DNA of 64,000 nucleotides from Bacterioplanoides sp965219715 (lineage in GTDB: Bacteria > Pseudomonadota > Gammaproteobacteria > Pseudomonadales > Oceanobacteraceae), in contig NZ_OZ244785.1 of NCBI RefSeq assembly GCF_965219715.1, positions 2,728,001 to 2,792,000 on the forward strand. Reading direction: 5' to 3'. Made by a program: the position numbers and the translations under genes. The notes beneath the pieces were generated by a model that was given only the letters and a program-made list of their open reading frames with translations, had not been told where the DNA came from and did not search any database. Below are positions 56,432 to 64,000 of the stretch, piece after piece. Numbering within the stretch: the first letter of the stretch is position 1; every line of letters starts with the position of its first letter.

Positions 56432-59400
56432 TTAACGTTTTGCGCCCTGATCCAGCCATTCGGCAACCAAACGCAGCTCCGCAGCCGATAACAGCCCTTT
56501 ATAACGTTCACGCTGTTCTTCGCTCAGTTCCAGTGGACGGAAGTAGCTGTGATCATCGTCACTATCGTTATCAAACAGGTTGAAGAAGTTGGCACTCAGT
56601 ACCGCGCCATCCTTATTCATCAGCGCCCGGGAATAACAGGTGAAACAGTCATTCGCAGGTTCTGTCATCGGTGGCGCCAGATTACGACGACAGCTGGCCG
56701 GATTAACGCGGCTGTATTGATTCAGCAGGAACATAAATGGCGCACCTTCGCTGAACAACTCATCGTAGGTAATCATCGAACCATCGGCGCTGCCGTAGGT
56801 CAGCAAGGTCAATTCGGTAAAGACATGATTAACCTTCTCCAGCACCGGTACGATATGTTCCTCATAGCGAATATCAATCACACAACCCTGTTGCCAATCA
56901 CTTTCACAAGCAGCGCTGACTGGTTTTTCTGTGCTCAGCTGGCTTAACTCTACAGCAACAGAATCTGCGTTATTGGCCGTCCATGGATTGTTATAAATCA
57001 GATCCATGGTCAGCTGAGTACTGGCCGGATTATGACGTGCCAGAGTCTGCGCCATGGTTTCACCCACTTCTGCCGTTAAACCCGTGGTTACACCTGGCCA
57101 GTTGCTGGATGTCGCTCCGGAGTGAGCACCCACATTACCTTCGTACGGGCGCAGATCACCGCTGTTACGGAAACCAATAAATTGTTGGTTTTCACCCTCT
57201 ACGGCTCGGGCATAAAAGTCACCGCGGGCGAAGTTCTGATACGGGAAGTCGCTGCCGTCCATTTCATTCAGCGCTTTACCGTAGCGGTTAACCACTTCCA
57301 GAGTGACACGTACACCCGCCGGTGCTTCGAACAACACCGAACCATCCGGCTGGATTGGGCTGTAGCCAATGATGTCGAACTGTTCATTGCCTTCCGCTTT
57401 TTCGGCCAGTACCCGCACAAAGCGTTCGCTGCGCAGCGACATCGGCGACACCGTTGGGTTTGCCAATGTCGCAATTCCCGCGGCACTCTGATCACTCAGG
57501 CCTTTGGCGTAAACCGAGCGCAGATGAACCAGAGCCGCATTGTCTGCAGTGGAATCATCTTTGATATCGATATTCAGGCTGACCTGAACCTGGTTGCGGC
57601 TGACAGGGCGAACTGATGCATCACCACCCGCCTGATCATCCTTATCGATATCCTGGTTGCTCAAAGTCAGGGTCAGGTTAAAGTCGCCCTGATAATCGTC
57701 AGCCAGATTAATCTGCAGCTGATCTGTAACCGGGTTTTCCAGGCGCCAGCGGTTGTCTGCCAGCAATGCTGCATCGGTCACAATCGCGGTTGCCGGTAAA
57801 CCGGACAAAGTCAGATCAACAAATGTCTCACTGCCATCGGTATCCGCCAGCGCGCGACTCAGGCCAATTTTTACCTGTTTTGGCTGTTCGTCATTGCGGG
57901 CTAACACTTGAGCATTCAGCGCCGGAGTATCAGCAACAGCGAGTATCACAACATTGATCACACCACTGTAATTACGACTGTGATCATCTGCATTGCCCGG
58001 GCCATTTTCGTTAACAAAGGTGGCTTCGGTTGGCAGCGTCAGATCGTCACCCGAATGGGCAATGGGTGTCAGCCTCAGGCTGGTCAAATCAGCCGCAGCA
58101 ACCTGCCAGCGACCAGAACCCAAGTCGGTTGCCGGTGCCAGTTGTGTACCGGCGGGAACCTGGCTGATCACCACTTGTGTCAGCTGATCAAACCCTTTGA
58201 TCGCGTTGCTATCAAAAGCAAAATTCAGGCTTTGATCTTCGTTAATCTGATAATCGCCACTGATCGCCTGACCGTTTGCCTCATTGGGCAGATCCGCAGT
58301 GACAATGGCAATGGTGGTTTCAGCCTGACGAGTGCTGATTGCACGAGGGTTGTTGCCATCGGCAGTCTGATCATCGCTGTCGATATCCTGATTCACCACG
58401 GTCAGCTTGAGATTGAAGTTCTCACGATGATCGGCGTGCAGGTTAATCTCTGCATTCGTAGCATTACTATCGTTCAGCAGCCAGCCATTCGCTTGCTGAG
58501 TTGCACCAACAACCGTGGCCTGGGAAGGTACCTGACTTAACAACACAGATTTCAGGCTTTCGCTGCCGTCGGCATCCGGGTTAGTGACACGGAAGCTGAT
58601 CCGCACCTGATTCGGTTGCTCGTCGTTATTCGCCAGTTGCTCTGCAGTCAGTGTGAGATTATCGGCAACGGCATACACAGTAACCCGAATCTCGCCGCTA
58701 AAACTGAGGCTACGATCATCGTCTGCACCCGGACCATTAAGTTCGGTAAAGGTTGCCTGTGTGGTTAATACAAAGTCGTTACCACTGTGTTCCGGCAAGT
58801 TCAGTTCTGCGTTGGCCAGTTGTGCTGCGGTCAGTCGCCATTGGCCATTATTCAGATTCTGCCCCTGCGACAGACTGGCTCCGGTCGGCAGGTTGCCAAT
58901 CACAACCTGCTGTAACTGGTCGCCTCCGGTCAGAGCAGAAACATCAATGCCGAGAGCAACAGACTGATCTTCGTTGCTGGTCAGATTTGCATTAATTGCC
59001 TGGCCGCTTGGATCCTGCGGCAGAGGCGTCAGTTTGATCGCCAGACTGGCTTCGCTCTGACTGATACTGATCGGACGTTGAGAAGCGTCACCACCGGCCT
59101 GATCGTCATTATCAACATCGCTGTTTTGCAGACGAGCCAGCAGCGTGAAAGCATCGCGTTGCTGTTGTGCCAGGCGAATGGTCAGCGATTGTGACTGTGG
59201 ATTATTCAGAGTCCAGACATCACCTTGCTTGGTGGCATTATCGACCGTCGCCAGAGAAGGCAGTTGTAGCAACTCAATACGATCAATGGTTTCGCTGTTA
59301 TCGCTATCGTTCAGAGTGGCTGTCAGAGCAACCTGAACAACATAGTCATCGCCAGATGGCTGTTGGCTCAGCTCCAGATCAGCCTGATCAGCAACCGCCT

Positions 59401-61867
59401 GCACCGCAAGTTTTAGCTGGCCATTATGTTGCTGACTGGTTTCACCTTTGGTGAACGACGCAGTGGTTTTGAGGCTCAGATCGACGCTGCTGTCACTGGC
59501 AGGCAGAACAATCAGCTGGCTCAGCTGAGCGGCGCTCACCTGCCACATACCTTCACCCAAATCAGTTGCCGGAGTGATGCTGGTACCGGCCGGAACAGGA
59601 CCAACCGTCACAGACTGCAGCTGAGCGAAGTCTTTGATTGTGCTTGTATCAATCGCCAGGGTAATGGCCTGATCTTCCTGAGTAACGGCTGAGACAGAAA
59701 TCGCCTGTCCCAGTGTCGGAGTGGTGCCATTGCCGCCATCGCCGCCATCGCCGCCATCACCGCCATCACCGCCATCACCGCCATCACCGCCATCACCGCC
59801 ATCACCGCCATCACCGCCATCACCGCCATTGTTCACGGTCAGGCTAATGGCAGCACTAACACTTTGCTGACTAATTGGTCGTGCATTATCGGCGCCGGCC
59901 TGCTGATCATCGGCATCAATATCGTTCACGGTGAGTTCAACCGTGATGCTGAAGTTGTCTTTCTGTTCCGCTGCCAGATTAAGCAGAATTTCTGTCTGGC
60001 TCGGGTCACTCAATACCCAGCCACCGTTATTCTCGCTGGCATTGGCTACGCTGGAGCCTGCAGGTACACCGGTTACGCGAACACCTTCAATCGATTCGCT
60101 GCCGTCACTGTCGGCCAGTGTGGTGGCAAGTTTCACTTTCAGCAGACGGTTATTATCGCTTGTCTGCTGCGACAGGCTGAGTGCTGGTTTATCCGCCACA
60201 GCGTGCACAGCAATCTTAATATTGCCGTTAAAGCTCAGGCTACGGTCGTCAGCACTGCCTTCCAGATTAAATTCGGTATACGTTGCCGTCGTGGTTAACG
60301 ACACATCTGCAGCAGAATCTGCCGCCGGTACAAAACTCAGCGACCCCAGCTGTTGTGGATTCACCAGCCAGTCGCCATTGTCCAGTCGGGTTGCTGGCTG
60401 CAGTTTGGCACCGGTAGGGAGTGCAGAAATAGTTAACGAGGTCAGCTGATCCAGACCGACCAGTGTTTGGCTGGTCAGGTTCAGCGCAACCGCCTGATCT
60501 TCGTTGGTCGTCAGCTGAGCTGAAATAGCCTGGCCCGCAGGATCCTTGGGCACAAACGGTGGCTCAATCGGCTTGCCAGGAGGCAGTGTTTCGAACGGTA
60601 AGCCTTTATTTTGATTGGGGTAACCCAACACAACTTCGCTGTATATGCGGTCGCGTTTAGCCCGCAACACGGGGCGGCGGGAGTTTTCATTAGCGTCGAA
60701 TACCCAGATACCGTAACGCGGTTCCACACCATCCAGATTTTCACCGGTTTCACAACGACGCGCTGCTCCACCATCAGTTTTCAGACATTGTGACCAGCTC
60801 ACCAGCATACGGCTGGTGCCATCGCGATATGGCCAGAAAGCGCTGTACCAACCATTGGTGCTCACCTGATTGGTGCTTGCTGTGGTGGTGTCGGAAGTCA
60901 GCGAACGACTGCGCAGTTCCTGATACACAGCGCTGGCATCGGCAGCCGTGTCTTGGGCGGCGACCGACTTACCCGATGTGCTGGCAGAAGATCCCAGCAG
61001 CTCAATAATCTGGCCACCACCCATGGGGGAATTCTGAGCGCCGGACAACGCCATCAACCGGCCACTACGACCCTGAACCAGTGCCGACAACTGTTGTTGT
61101 GGCAGAGATAACTGTTTAGTCAGTGGCTGTAATGTCTGACCAGATGCACTGATCTGCATCAGCTGACTATTGTTGTTGGCAGCTGTGTCCGTCGAAAAAG
61201 CGCTTAACTGTCGGGCAGAGGATTCGCGAGTGAAAACCACGTCGCCGCTTCCCAGGGCAGCGGCCTGAATATCCTGTTGCTGTTCGCCGCTGGTGATCGG
61301 CTGTAATGCTGAGCCATCACGTTCAATGGCAAATAACAGAGTATTGTTGGAGGTATCGTCCTGACCTTGGGTTGGCCGGTCAGAAGAGAAAACAATTTGT
61401 TCGTTGCTATAAACCGGTGCAGTGTCGTTACCGGCTTCAGCAATATCGTCATCACGAATAATGCGTTGCAGCTGCTGCTGTTCAAACGAGTATTCGTAAA
61501 TATTCCAGCTTTGATCCTGATCACTGCGGGCGCTGAACAGCAGGAATTTACCGTCGTTAGAAACCGTCAGATCTTTCACATCGTAATTCTGACCGGCAAA
61601 AACGGAATCGAGAATCTGTTGTTCACTGGCTTCGGAACTTAATGCCGGACGCACCACCAGTTTGGCACCGGGATAATATTCTTCAGGGGCGGATGCATCA
61701 CGAAATACCGCATCACCGTCACGGTACACATAAGCAAACGGAGTATTGGAAGCAATCACCGCTTCCTGATCCGTTGAGCCTTCGGAAGTTATTTCGTTGT
61801 TACAGGCGGTCAGTGTTAAAGGCACCAACATCGCCAACAGATTCTTGTGCATCGTTATTTTTTTCAC
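56432..61867 (-). CDS. Giant multidomain lipoprotein, propeller plus four beta-sandwich modules
   Basis: A 1811-residue protein. A lipobox LTAC (Cys22) predicts a lipoprotein. Residues ~60-440 have WD/PD40-like propeller strands (DGKFLLFSARSDQDQSWNIY, then NEQIVFSSDRPTQG). Four ~240-residue modules follow (about 442-680, 719-950, 952-1195, 1196-1437); each opens with GQAI...EDQ and ends with an acidic D-[IV]-D-x-DDQ motif and R-x-[IV]-S, like calcium-binding cadherin/Ig-type repeats. A (GGD)n linker (681-713) separates modules 1 and 2. The C-terminal ~370 residues resemble domains in HzsA-related proteins (DIRYEEHIVPVLEK, LRLVAEWLDQGAK) but a CFTCY replaces a heme CxxCH. Start GTG 61867. Function unknown. 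Confidence 0.8.
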   Translation of the reverse strand: MKKITMHKNLLAMLVPLTLTACNNEITSEGSTDQEAVIASNTPFAYVYRDGDAVFRDASAPEEYYPGAKLVVRPALSSEASEQQILDSVFAGQNYDVKDLTVSNDGKFLLFSARSDQDQSWNIYEYSFEQQQLQRIIRDDDIAEAGNDTAPVYSNEQIVFSSDRPTQGQDDTSNNTLLFAIERDGSALQPITSGEQQQDIQAAALGSGDVVFTRESSARQLSAFSTDTAANNNSQLMQISASGQTLQPLTKQLSLPQQQLSALVQGRSGRLMALSGAQNSPMGGGQIIELLGSSASTSGKSVAAQDTAADASAVYQELRSRSLTSDTTTASTNQVSTNGWYSAFWPYRDGTSRMLVSWSQCLKTDGGAARRCETGENLDGVEPRYGIWVFDANENSRRPVLRAKRDRIYSEVVLGYPNQNKGLPFETLPPGKPIEPPFVPKDPAGQAISAQLTTNEDQAVALNLTSQTLVGLDQLTSLTISALPTGAKLQPATRLDNGDWLVNPQQLGSLSFVPAADSAADVSLTTTATYTEFNLEGSADDRSLSFNGNIKIAVHAVADKPALSLSQQTSDNNRLLKVKLATTLADSDGSESIEGVRVTGVPAGSSVANASENNGGWVLSDPSQTEILLNLAAEQKDNFSITVELTVNDIDADDQQAGADNARPISQQSVSAAISLTVNNGGDGGDGGDGGDGGDGGDGGDGGDGGDGGDGGNGTTPTLGQAISVSAVTQEDQAITLAIDTSTIKDFAQLQSVTVGPVPAGTSITPATDLGEGMWQVSAAQLSQLIVLPASDSSVDLSLKTTASFTKGETSQQHNGQLKLAVQAVADQADLELSQQPSGDDYVVQVALTATLNDSDNSETIDRIELLQLPSLATVDNATKQGDVWTLNNPQSQSLTIRLAQQQRDAFTLLARLQNSDVDNDDQAGGDASQRPISISQSEASLAIKLTPLPQDPSGQAINANLTSNEDQSVALGIDVSALTGGDQLQQVVIGNLPTGASLSQGQNLNNGQWRLTAAQLANAELNLPEHSGNDFVLTTQATFTELNGPGADDDRSLSFSGEIRVTVYAVADNLTLTAEQLANNDEQPNQVRISFRVTNPDADGSESLKSVLLSQVPSQATVVGATQQANGWLLNDSNATNAEINLHADHRENFNLKLTVVNQDIDSDDQTADGNNPRAISTRQAETTIAIVTADLPNEANGQAISGDYQINEDQSLNFAFDSNAIKGFDQLTQVVISQVPAGTQLAPATDLGSGRWQVAAADLTSLRLTPIAHSGDDLTLPTEATFVNENGPGNADDHSRNYSGVINVVILAVADTPALNAQVLARNDEQPKQVKIGLSRALADTDGSETFVDLTLSGLPATAIVTDAALLADNRWRLENPVTDQLQINLADDYQGDFNLTLTLSNQDIDKDDQAGGDASVRPVSRNQVQVSLNIDIKDDSTADNAALVHLRSVYAKGLSDQSAAGIATLANPTVSPMSLRSERFVRVLAEKAEGNEQFDIIGYSPIQPDGSVLFEAPAGVRVTLEVVNRYGKALNEMDGSDFPYQNFARGDFYARAVEGENQQFIGFRNSGDLRPYEGNVGAHSGATSSNWPGVTTGLTAEVGETMAQTLARHNPASTQLTMDLIYNNPWTANNADSVAVELSQLSTEKPVSAACESDWQQGCVIDIRYEEHIVPVLEKVNHVFTELTLLTYGSADGSMITYDELFSEGAPFMFLLNQYSRVNPASCRRNLAPPMTEPANDCFTCYSRALMNKDGAVLSANFFNLFDNDSDDDHSYFRPLELSEEQRERYKGLLSAAELRLVAEWLDQGAKR
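59729..59827. repeat. 9-base tandem repeat encoding (Gly-Gly-Asp)n
   Basis: About eleven copies of a 9-base unit (GGCGGTGAT on the coding strand) encode ten GGD and one GGN in the giant lipoprotein. Units near the 3' side are GGCGGCGAT. The unit length is a multiple of three, so slippage would change linker length without a frameshift. It makes a flexible, acidic, possibly calcium-binding spacer. Confidence 0.95.
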
Positions 61868-62062
61868 AGCTACATACCTCGACGCATTCTGGCTAACCCG
61901 CTAGCGGTCAGACTTATGTTAAAAAGCCGACAACAAGCGGTAGCATACTAACCTTTTGTCGATTAATTATGTGACGCAGGTTAAAGACTTATCCTGTTTC
62001 CCCCTCAGGATTCGTCGGGTATCAGTTCAACACAGCCATAGAAATATCAATATGGCGCTTTA

Positions 62063-62977
62063 TTACGAAGGAACGAAGGTGAATGTGTATTGGACCGCCG
62101 TTGCAATAACGTCTTGTTGACCAAAACTTATACGGCGTATTTTATCCAACATCTGACTCTCAAGAGCCTTATTATTTAGTTCGCTGCTTTTAATTTTCAG
62201 TCCGGTGACTTCACCATTAGGTGAAATCGTGAACTCAAAAATAAAGCGGCCATTCAATTCCGGATTAACTCTTAACGCTTTGGTATAAAGCGCATAAACC
62301 GATCCTTTATGTCGCTCAAGTGTGCGACGGATGCTTTGCATATCTCGTCGGCTTTCCTGTTTCGGATCGAGATATTCATCTTCCGTTGGCAGTTCAATTG
62401 GCATAATCGGGCTGTCGATTTCTCCGGATTCATGCCCGGCTAACTGTACGCCCTGGGTATTCACCGTTAATTCACTGCTGGCCAAACCACTACTGGTGGT
62501 CACCGCATTTTTTTGTCCCAATAACGAACGGCTGCTTTTTTGCACTTTGCCGCTTTTCGCCACCAGTACATTTTTCTTCTGGCGTTTCACACTGTTAGCA
62601 CTGCTGCGTAACGCGTTTAATTGTTGCGTTAATGCCTGCAGATTCGGACGTGAATCGGGTGCTCCTGCCTTTTGTGTTTCTTTCGCCGCTTTTGGTTTTA
62701 TCTTCGGGGCCTTCGGCTTAACCGGCTCCGGATCAGGCTGCGGAATTGGCTCCGGCTCTGGCTGATCGAGCATCAAACGCGTGACAACTTTTTTCTCGAT
62801 TTCTTTTTCCGGGGTTAAATCCGGCAATAAAGGCATCACCAGCATAAAAGCCATAAACGGAATAACGATACGCTGGGCCAGCTTTTTAAAACGGCTGGCC
62901 TGCTGTTCATCTTCGTGCCAGGGCAGGACAACGTCGAGTGCCAAATGGTCGAGTGGTTTTGCGCTTAAATCAGTCAT
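62063..62977 (-). CDS. TonB-like protein with AgmX/PglI C-terminal domain
   Basis: A 304-residue protein with one membrane segment (about residues 36-52), a Pro/Lys-rich spacer (EPEPIPQPDPEPVKPKAPKI) and a C-terminal TonB-like domain (residues 240-304, GRFIFEFTISPNGEVTGLKI) of the AgmX/PglI type. This is the layout of an energy transducer that spans the periplasm, powered by an ExbB/ExbD-type motor. It overlaps the ExbD gene upstream by four bases. The large lipoprotein downstream is a possible partner. The target is not known. Confidence 0.85.
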   Translation of the reverse strand: MTDLSAKPLDHLALDVVLPWHEDEQQASRFKKLAQRIVIPFMAFMLVMPLLPDLTPEKEIEKKVVTRLMLDQPEPEPIPQPDPEPVKPKAPKIKPKAAKETQKAGAPDSRPNLQALTQQLNALRSSANSVKRQKKNVLVAKSGKVQKSSRSLLGQKNAVTTSSGLASSELTVNTQGVQLAGHESGEIDSPIMPIELPTEDEYLDPKQESRRDMQSIRRTLERHKGSVYALYTKALRVNPELNGRFIFEFTISPNGEVTGLKIKSSELNNKALESQMLDKIRRISFGQQDVIATAVQYTFTFVPS

Positions 62978-63501
62978 TCGCTCGCCACCTGTGCCGGTCC
63001 GCTGGATACCGATACCACGCCTTCAACCACCTGATTAACCGCAAGCGCAATATCGCGAAAGTTTTGCTGTGAACAGCTGGCCATCACGCTGCGCAGGATG
63101 GCATACGGAATTTCCTGGTCGCCAAGAATGGTAACGGAGCGGCCGTATTGTTTTTCGAAGTCACTTAACTCGCCACGCTCTTCGGCTTTTTCTTTCAGCA
63201 CGTCCATCAGCTGATCCACGGCCTTACCATCAGCAGCGATCACTGCATCAATGGATACCACAGGCATATCGTCGATCTGAATGTCGTTATTAGTCACTGT
63301 GATTAATAAATCATTGGTGAACGAGCTCTTGGCCTGAGAATCCGGCAGTGTAATAAACTTGGCACTTTCTATTTCCTGACTGTCACCACTGTTCATTAGC
63401 AGGAAGAAAACCAGAATGGTGAAGATGTCCATCAGTGACACCAGGTTTAATCCCATGCTTTTTTTCTTGTCCGGACGTTTATATAAAGAAGTACCCTGCA
63501 T
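62974..63501 (-). CDS. ExbD/TolR-family proton-motor subunit (second)
   Basis: A 175-residue protein with one membrane segment (about residues 16-36) containing the conserved Asp of the ExbD/TolR motor (SLMDIFTILVFFLLM). The periplasmic part (residues 45-175) ends in a TolR-like fold with VTILGDQEIPYAILRSVMAS. It starts one base inside the stop of the preceding ExbD gene (TAATG) and overlaps the TonB-like gene, so three genes are coupled. Here the ion-path Asp is present. Confidence 0.88.
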   Translation of the reverse strand: MQGTSLYKRPDKKKSMGLNLVSLMDIFTILVFFLLMNSGDSQEIESAKFITLPDSQAKSSFTNDLLITVTNNDIQIDDMPVVSIDAVIAADGKAVDQLMDVLKEKAEERGELSDFEKQYGRSVTILGDQEIPYAILRSVMASCSQQNFRDIALAVNQVVEGVVSVSSGPAQVASE

Positions 63502-64000
63502 TATGACTTCGCCTTCTTTTTATCGGTGACGTCACCCAGAGATATTTCCGGAAACAATTCAACTTCAGCCAGATCAGCGGCAATCACCGTTTGATAAGAC
63601 TTAACGGTGTCCATGGTGTTGATCAGAGTCTGATATTCGAGATCTTTACCCACCATAATTAACGCATCGCGTTTATCGCTGACCTTTTTCTTTACCTCAC
63701 GCAGTACCAGCGACAAGGTGTCAAAGTCATACTGACCCGCTTCAGTTTTAGGAATGTCTTTTACCAATGAACCGGCCGGGAAATACACCGCCATACCACT
63801 GTCACGAACAACAACTTCGAGCTGTGACTGATCCAGTGATGTACTGCCACTGCCACCGGATAATTCCGGCAGGTTAATTTCCATCACCGTAATTTTGGTA
63901 AAGGTCATACTCATCAGCAGCACGGGTACCAGCACAATCATCAGATTCATAAAGCTGGTTACATCGATTTCAGCGGCGTCAGTTTCTAACCGTTTTATTT
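63501..64000 (-). CDS. ExbD/TolR-family subunit (first), partial
   Basis: The right edge of the window cuts this gene: 166 codons are visible and the frame is open to base 64000. The start of the visible part, EIDVTSFMNLMIVLVPVLLM, is the ExbD membrane segment. The Asp that carries protons in ExbD (FIDVML in E. coli) is Asn here (FMNLMI). The periplasmic part is about 130 residues with LREVKKKVSDKRDALIMVGK. An ExbB-type gene should lie beyond the edge. It ends in a TAATG overlap with the second ExbD. Confidence 0.85.
   Translation of the reverse strand, partial: IKRLETDAAEIDVTSFMNLMIVLVPVLLMSMTFTKITVMEINLPELSGGSGSTSLDQSQLEVVVRDSGMAVYFPAGSLVKDIPKTEAGQYDFDTLSLVLREVKKKVSDKRDALIMVGKDLEYQTLINTMDTVKSYQTVIAADLAEVELFPEISLGDVTDKKKAKS

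Noticed and set aside
56600..56680. Heme c site in the giant lipoprotein
   Set aside because: The motif is CFTCY; the axial histidine is absent.
59729..59827. Possible CRISPR-like array
   Set aside because: The units are 9 bases, contiguous and without spacers, and they encode Gly-Gly-Asp in frame; no cas gene is present.

Overview
The window is chromosomal DNA of a gammaproteobacterium, most likely a marine member of the Oceanospirillales or a close relative. The ribosomal, RNA polymerase and EF-Tu proteins are of gammaproteobacterial type. The order birA-coaX-SPOR gene-tRNA(Tyr,Gly,Thr)-tuf-tRNA(Trp)-secE-nusG-rplKAJL-rpoBC-rpsLG-fusA-tuf-S10 cluster resembles Pseudomonas and marine relatives more than E. 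coli, where the str and rif blocks lie apart. The genus is an inference; no 16S gene is present.

Region 1 (1-24930, all minus strand) is one large expression-machinery block. Read in the direction of transcription (right to left) it begins with a strong promoter and the Tyr, Gly and Thr tRNA genes, then the first tuf copy, tRNA-Trp, secE, nusG, L11, L1, L10, L7/L12, rpoB and rpoC. A terminator and a new promoter lead into S12, S7, EF-G and a second tuf copy. Another terminator and promoter lead into the S10/spc cluster (S10, L3, L4, L23, L2, S19, L22, S3, L16, L29, S17, L14, L24, L5), which runs off the left edge. Several control sites can be read directly: four good sigma70 promoters, intrinsic terminators, an L10-type leader, a probable S7 operator region and an rplL-rpoB attenuator hairpin.

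Region 2 (24945-31267, minus strand) holds birA, coaX and a SPOR-domain gene, which overlap one another; a zinc-uptake pair (ZnuD-like TonB receptor and small His/Cys protein) with a possible Zur site; and a 2TM potassium channel with an RCK domain.

Region 3 (31380-36834, plus strand) holds an adenosine-kinase-like PfkB sugar kinase, a Na/Pi cotransporter with a small coiled-coil partner, a beta-barrel outer membrane protein gene split by an apparent one-base frameshift, and a membrane-anchored TPR protein. The terminator of the TPR gene lies inside the coding end of the convergent hemW.

Region 4 (36838-41637, minus strand) is metX-metW-DUF4426-rdgB-coiled-coil-hemW. A long palindromic element lies between DUF4426 and rdgB. 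To its right are a small unknown CxxC gene, a PAS-GGDEF diguanylate cyclase, a divergent LysR/DJ-1 pair, thrE-DM13, plsC, ilvA, rpiA, a YdbH-family protein, a GFA-fold protein and a CHASE-PAS-GGDEF protein.

Region 5 (56432-64000, minus strand) is the most unusual part. An ExbD-ExbD-TonB/AgmX-like gene set is followed by a 1811-residue lipoprotein built from a predicted beta-propeller, four ~240-residue beta-sandwich modules, a (Gly-Gly-Asp)n linker and a C-terminal domain of unclear function. This is the best candidate in the window for an undescribed envelope system. No CRISPR array, insertion sequence, prophage or integrase was seen.
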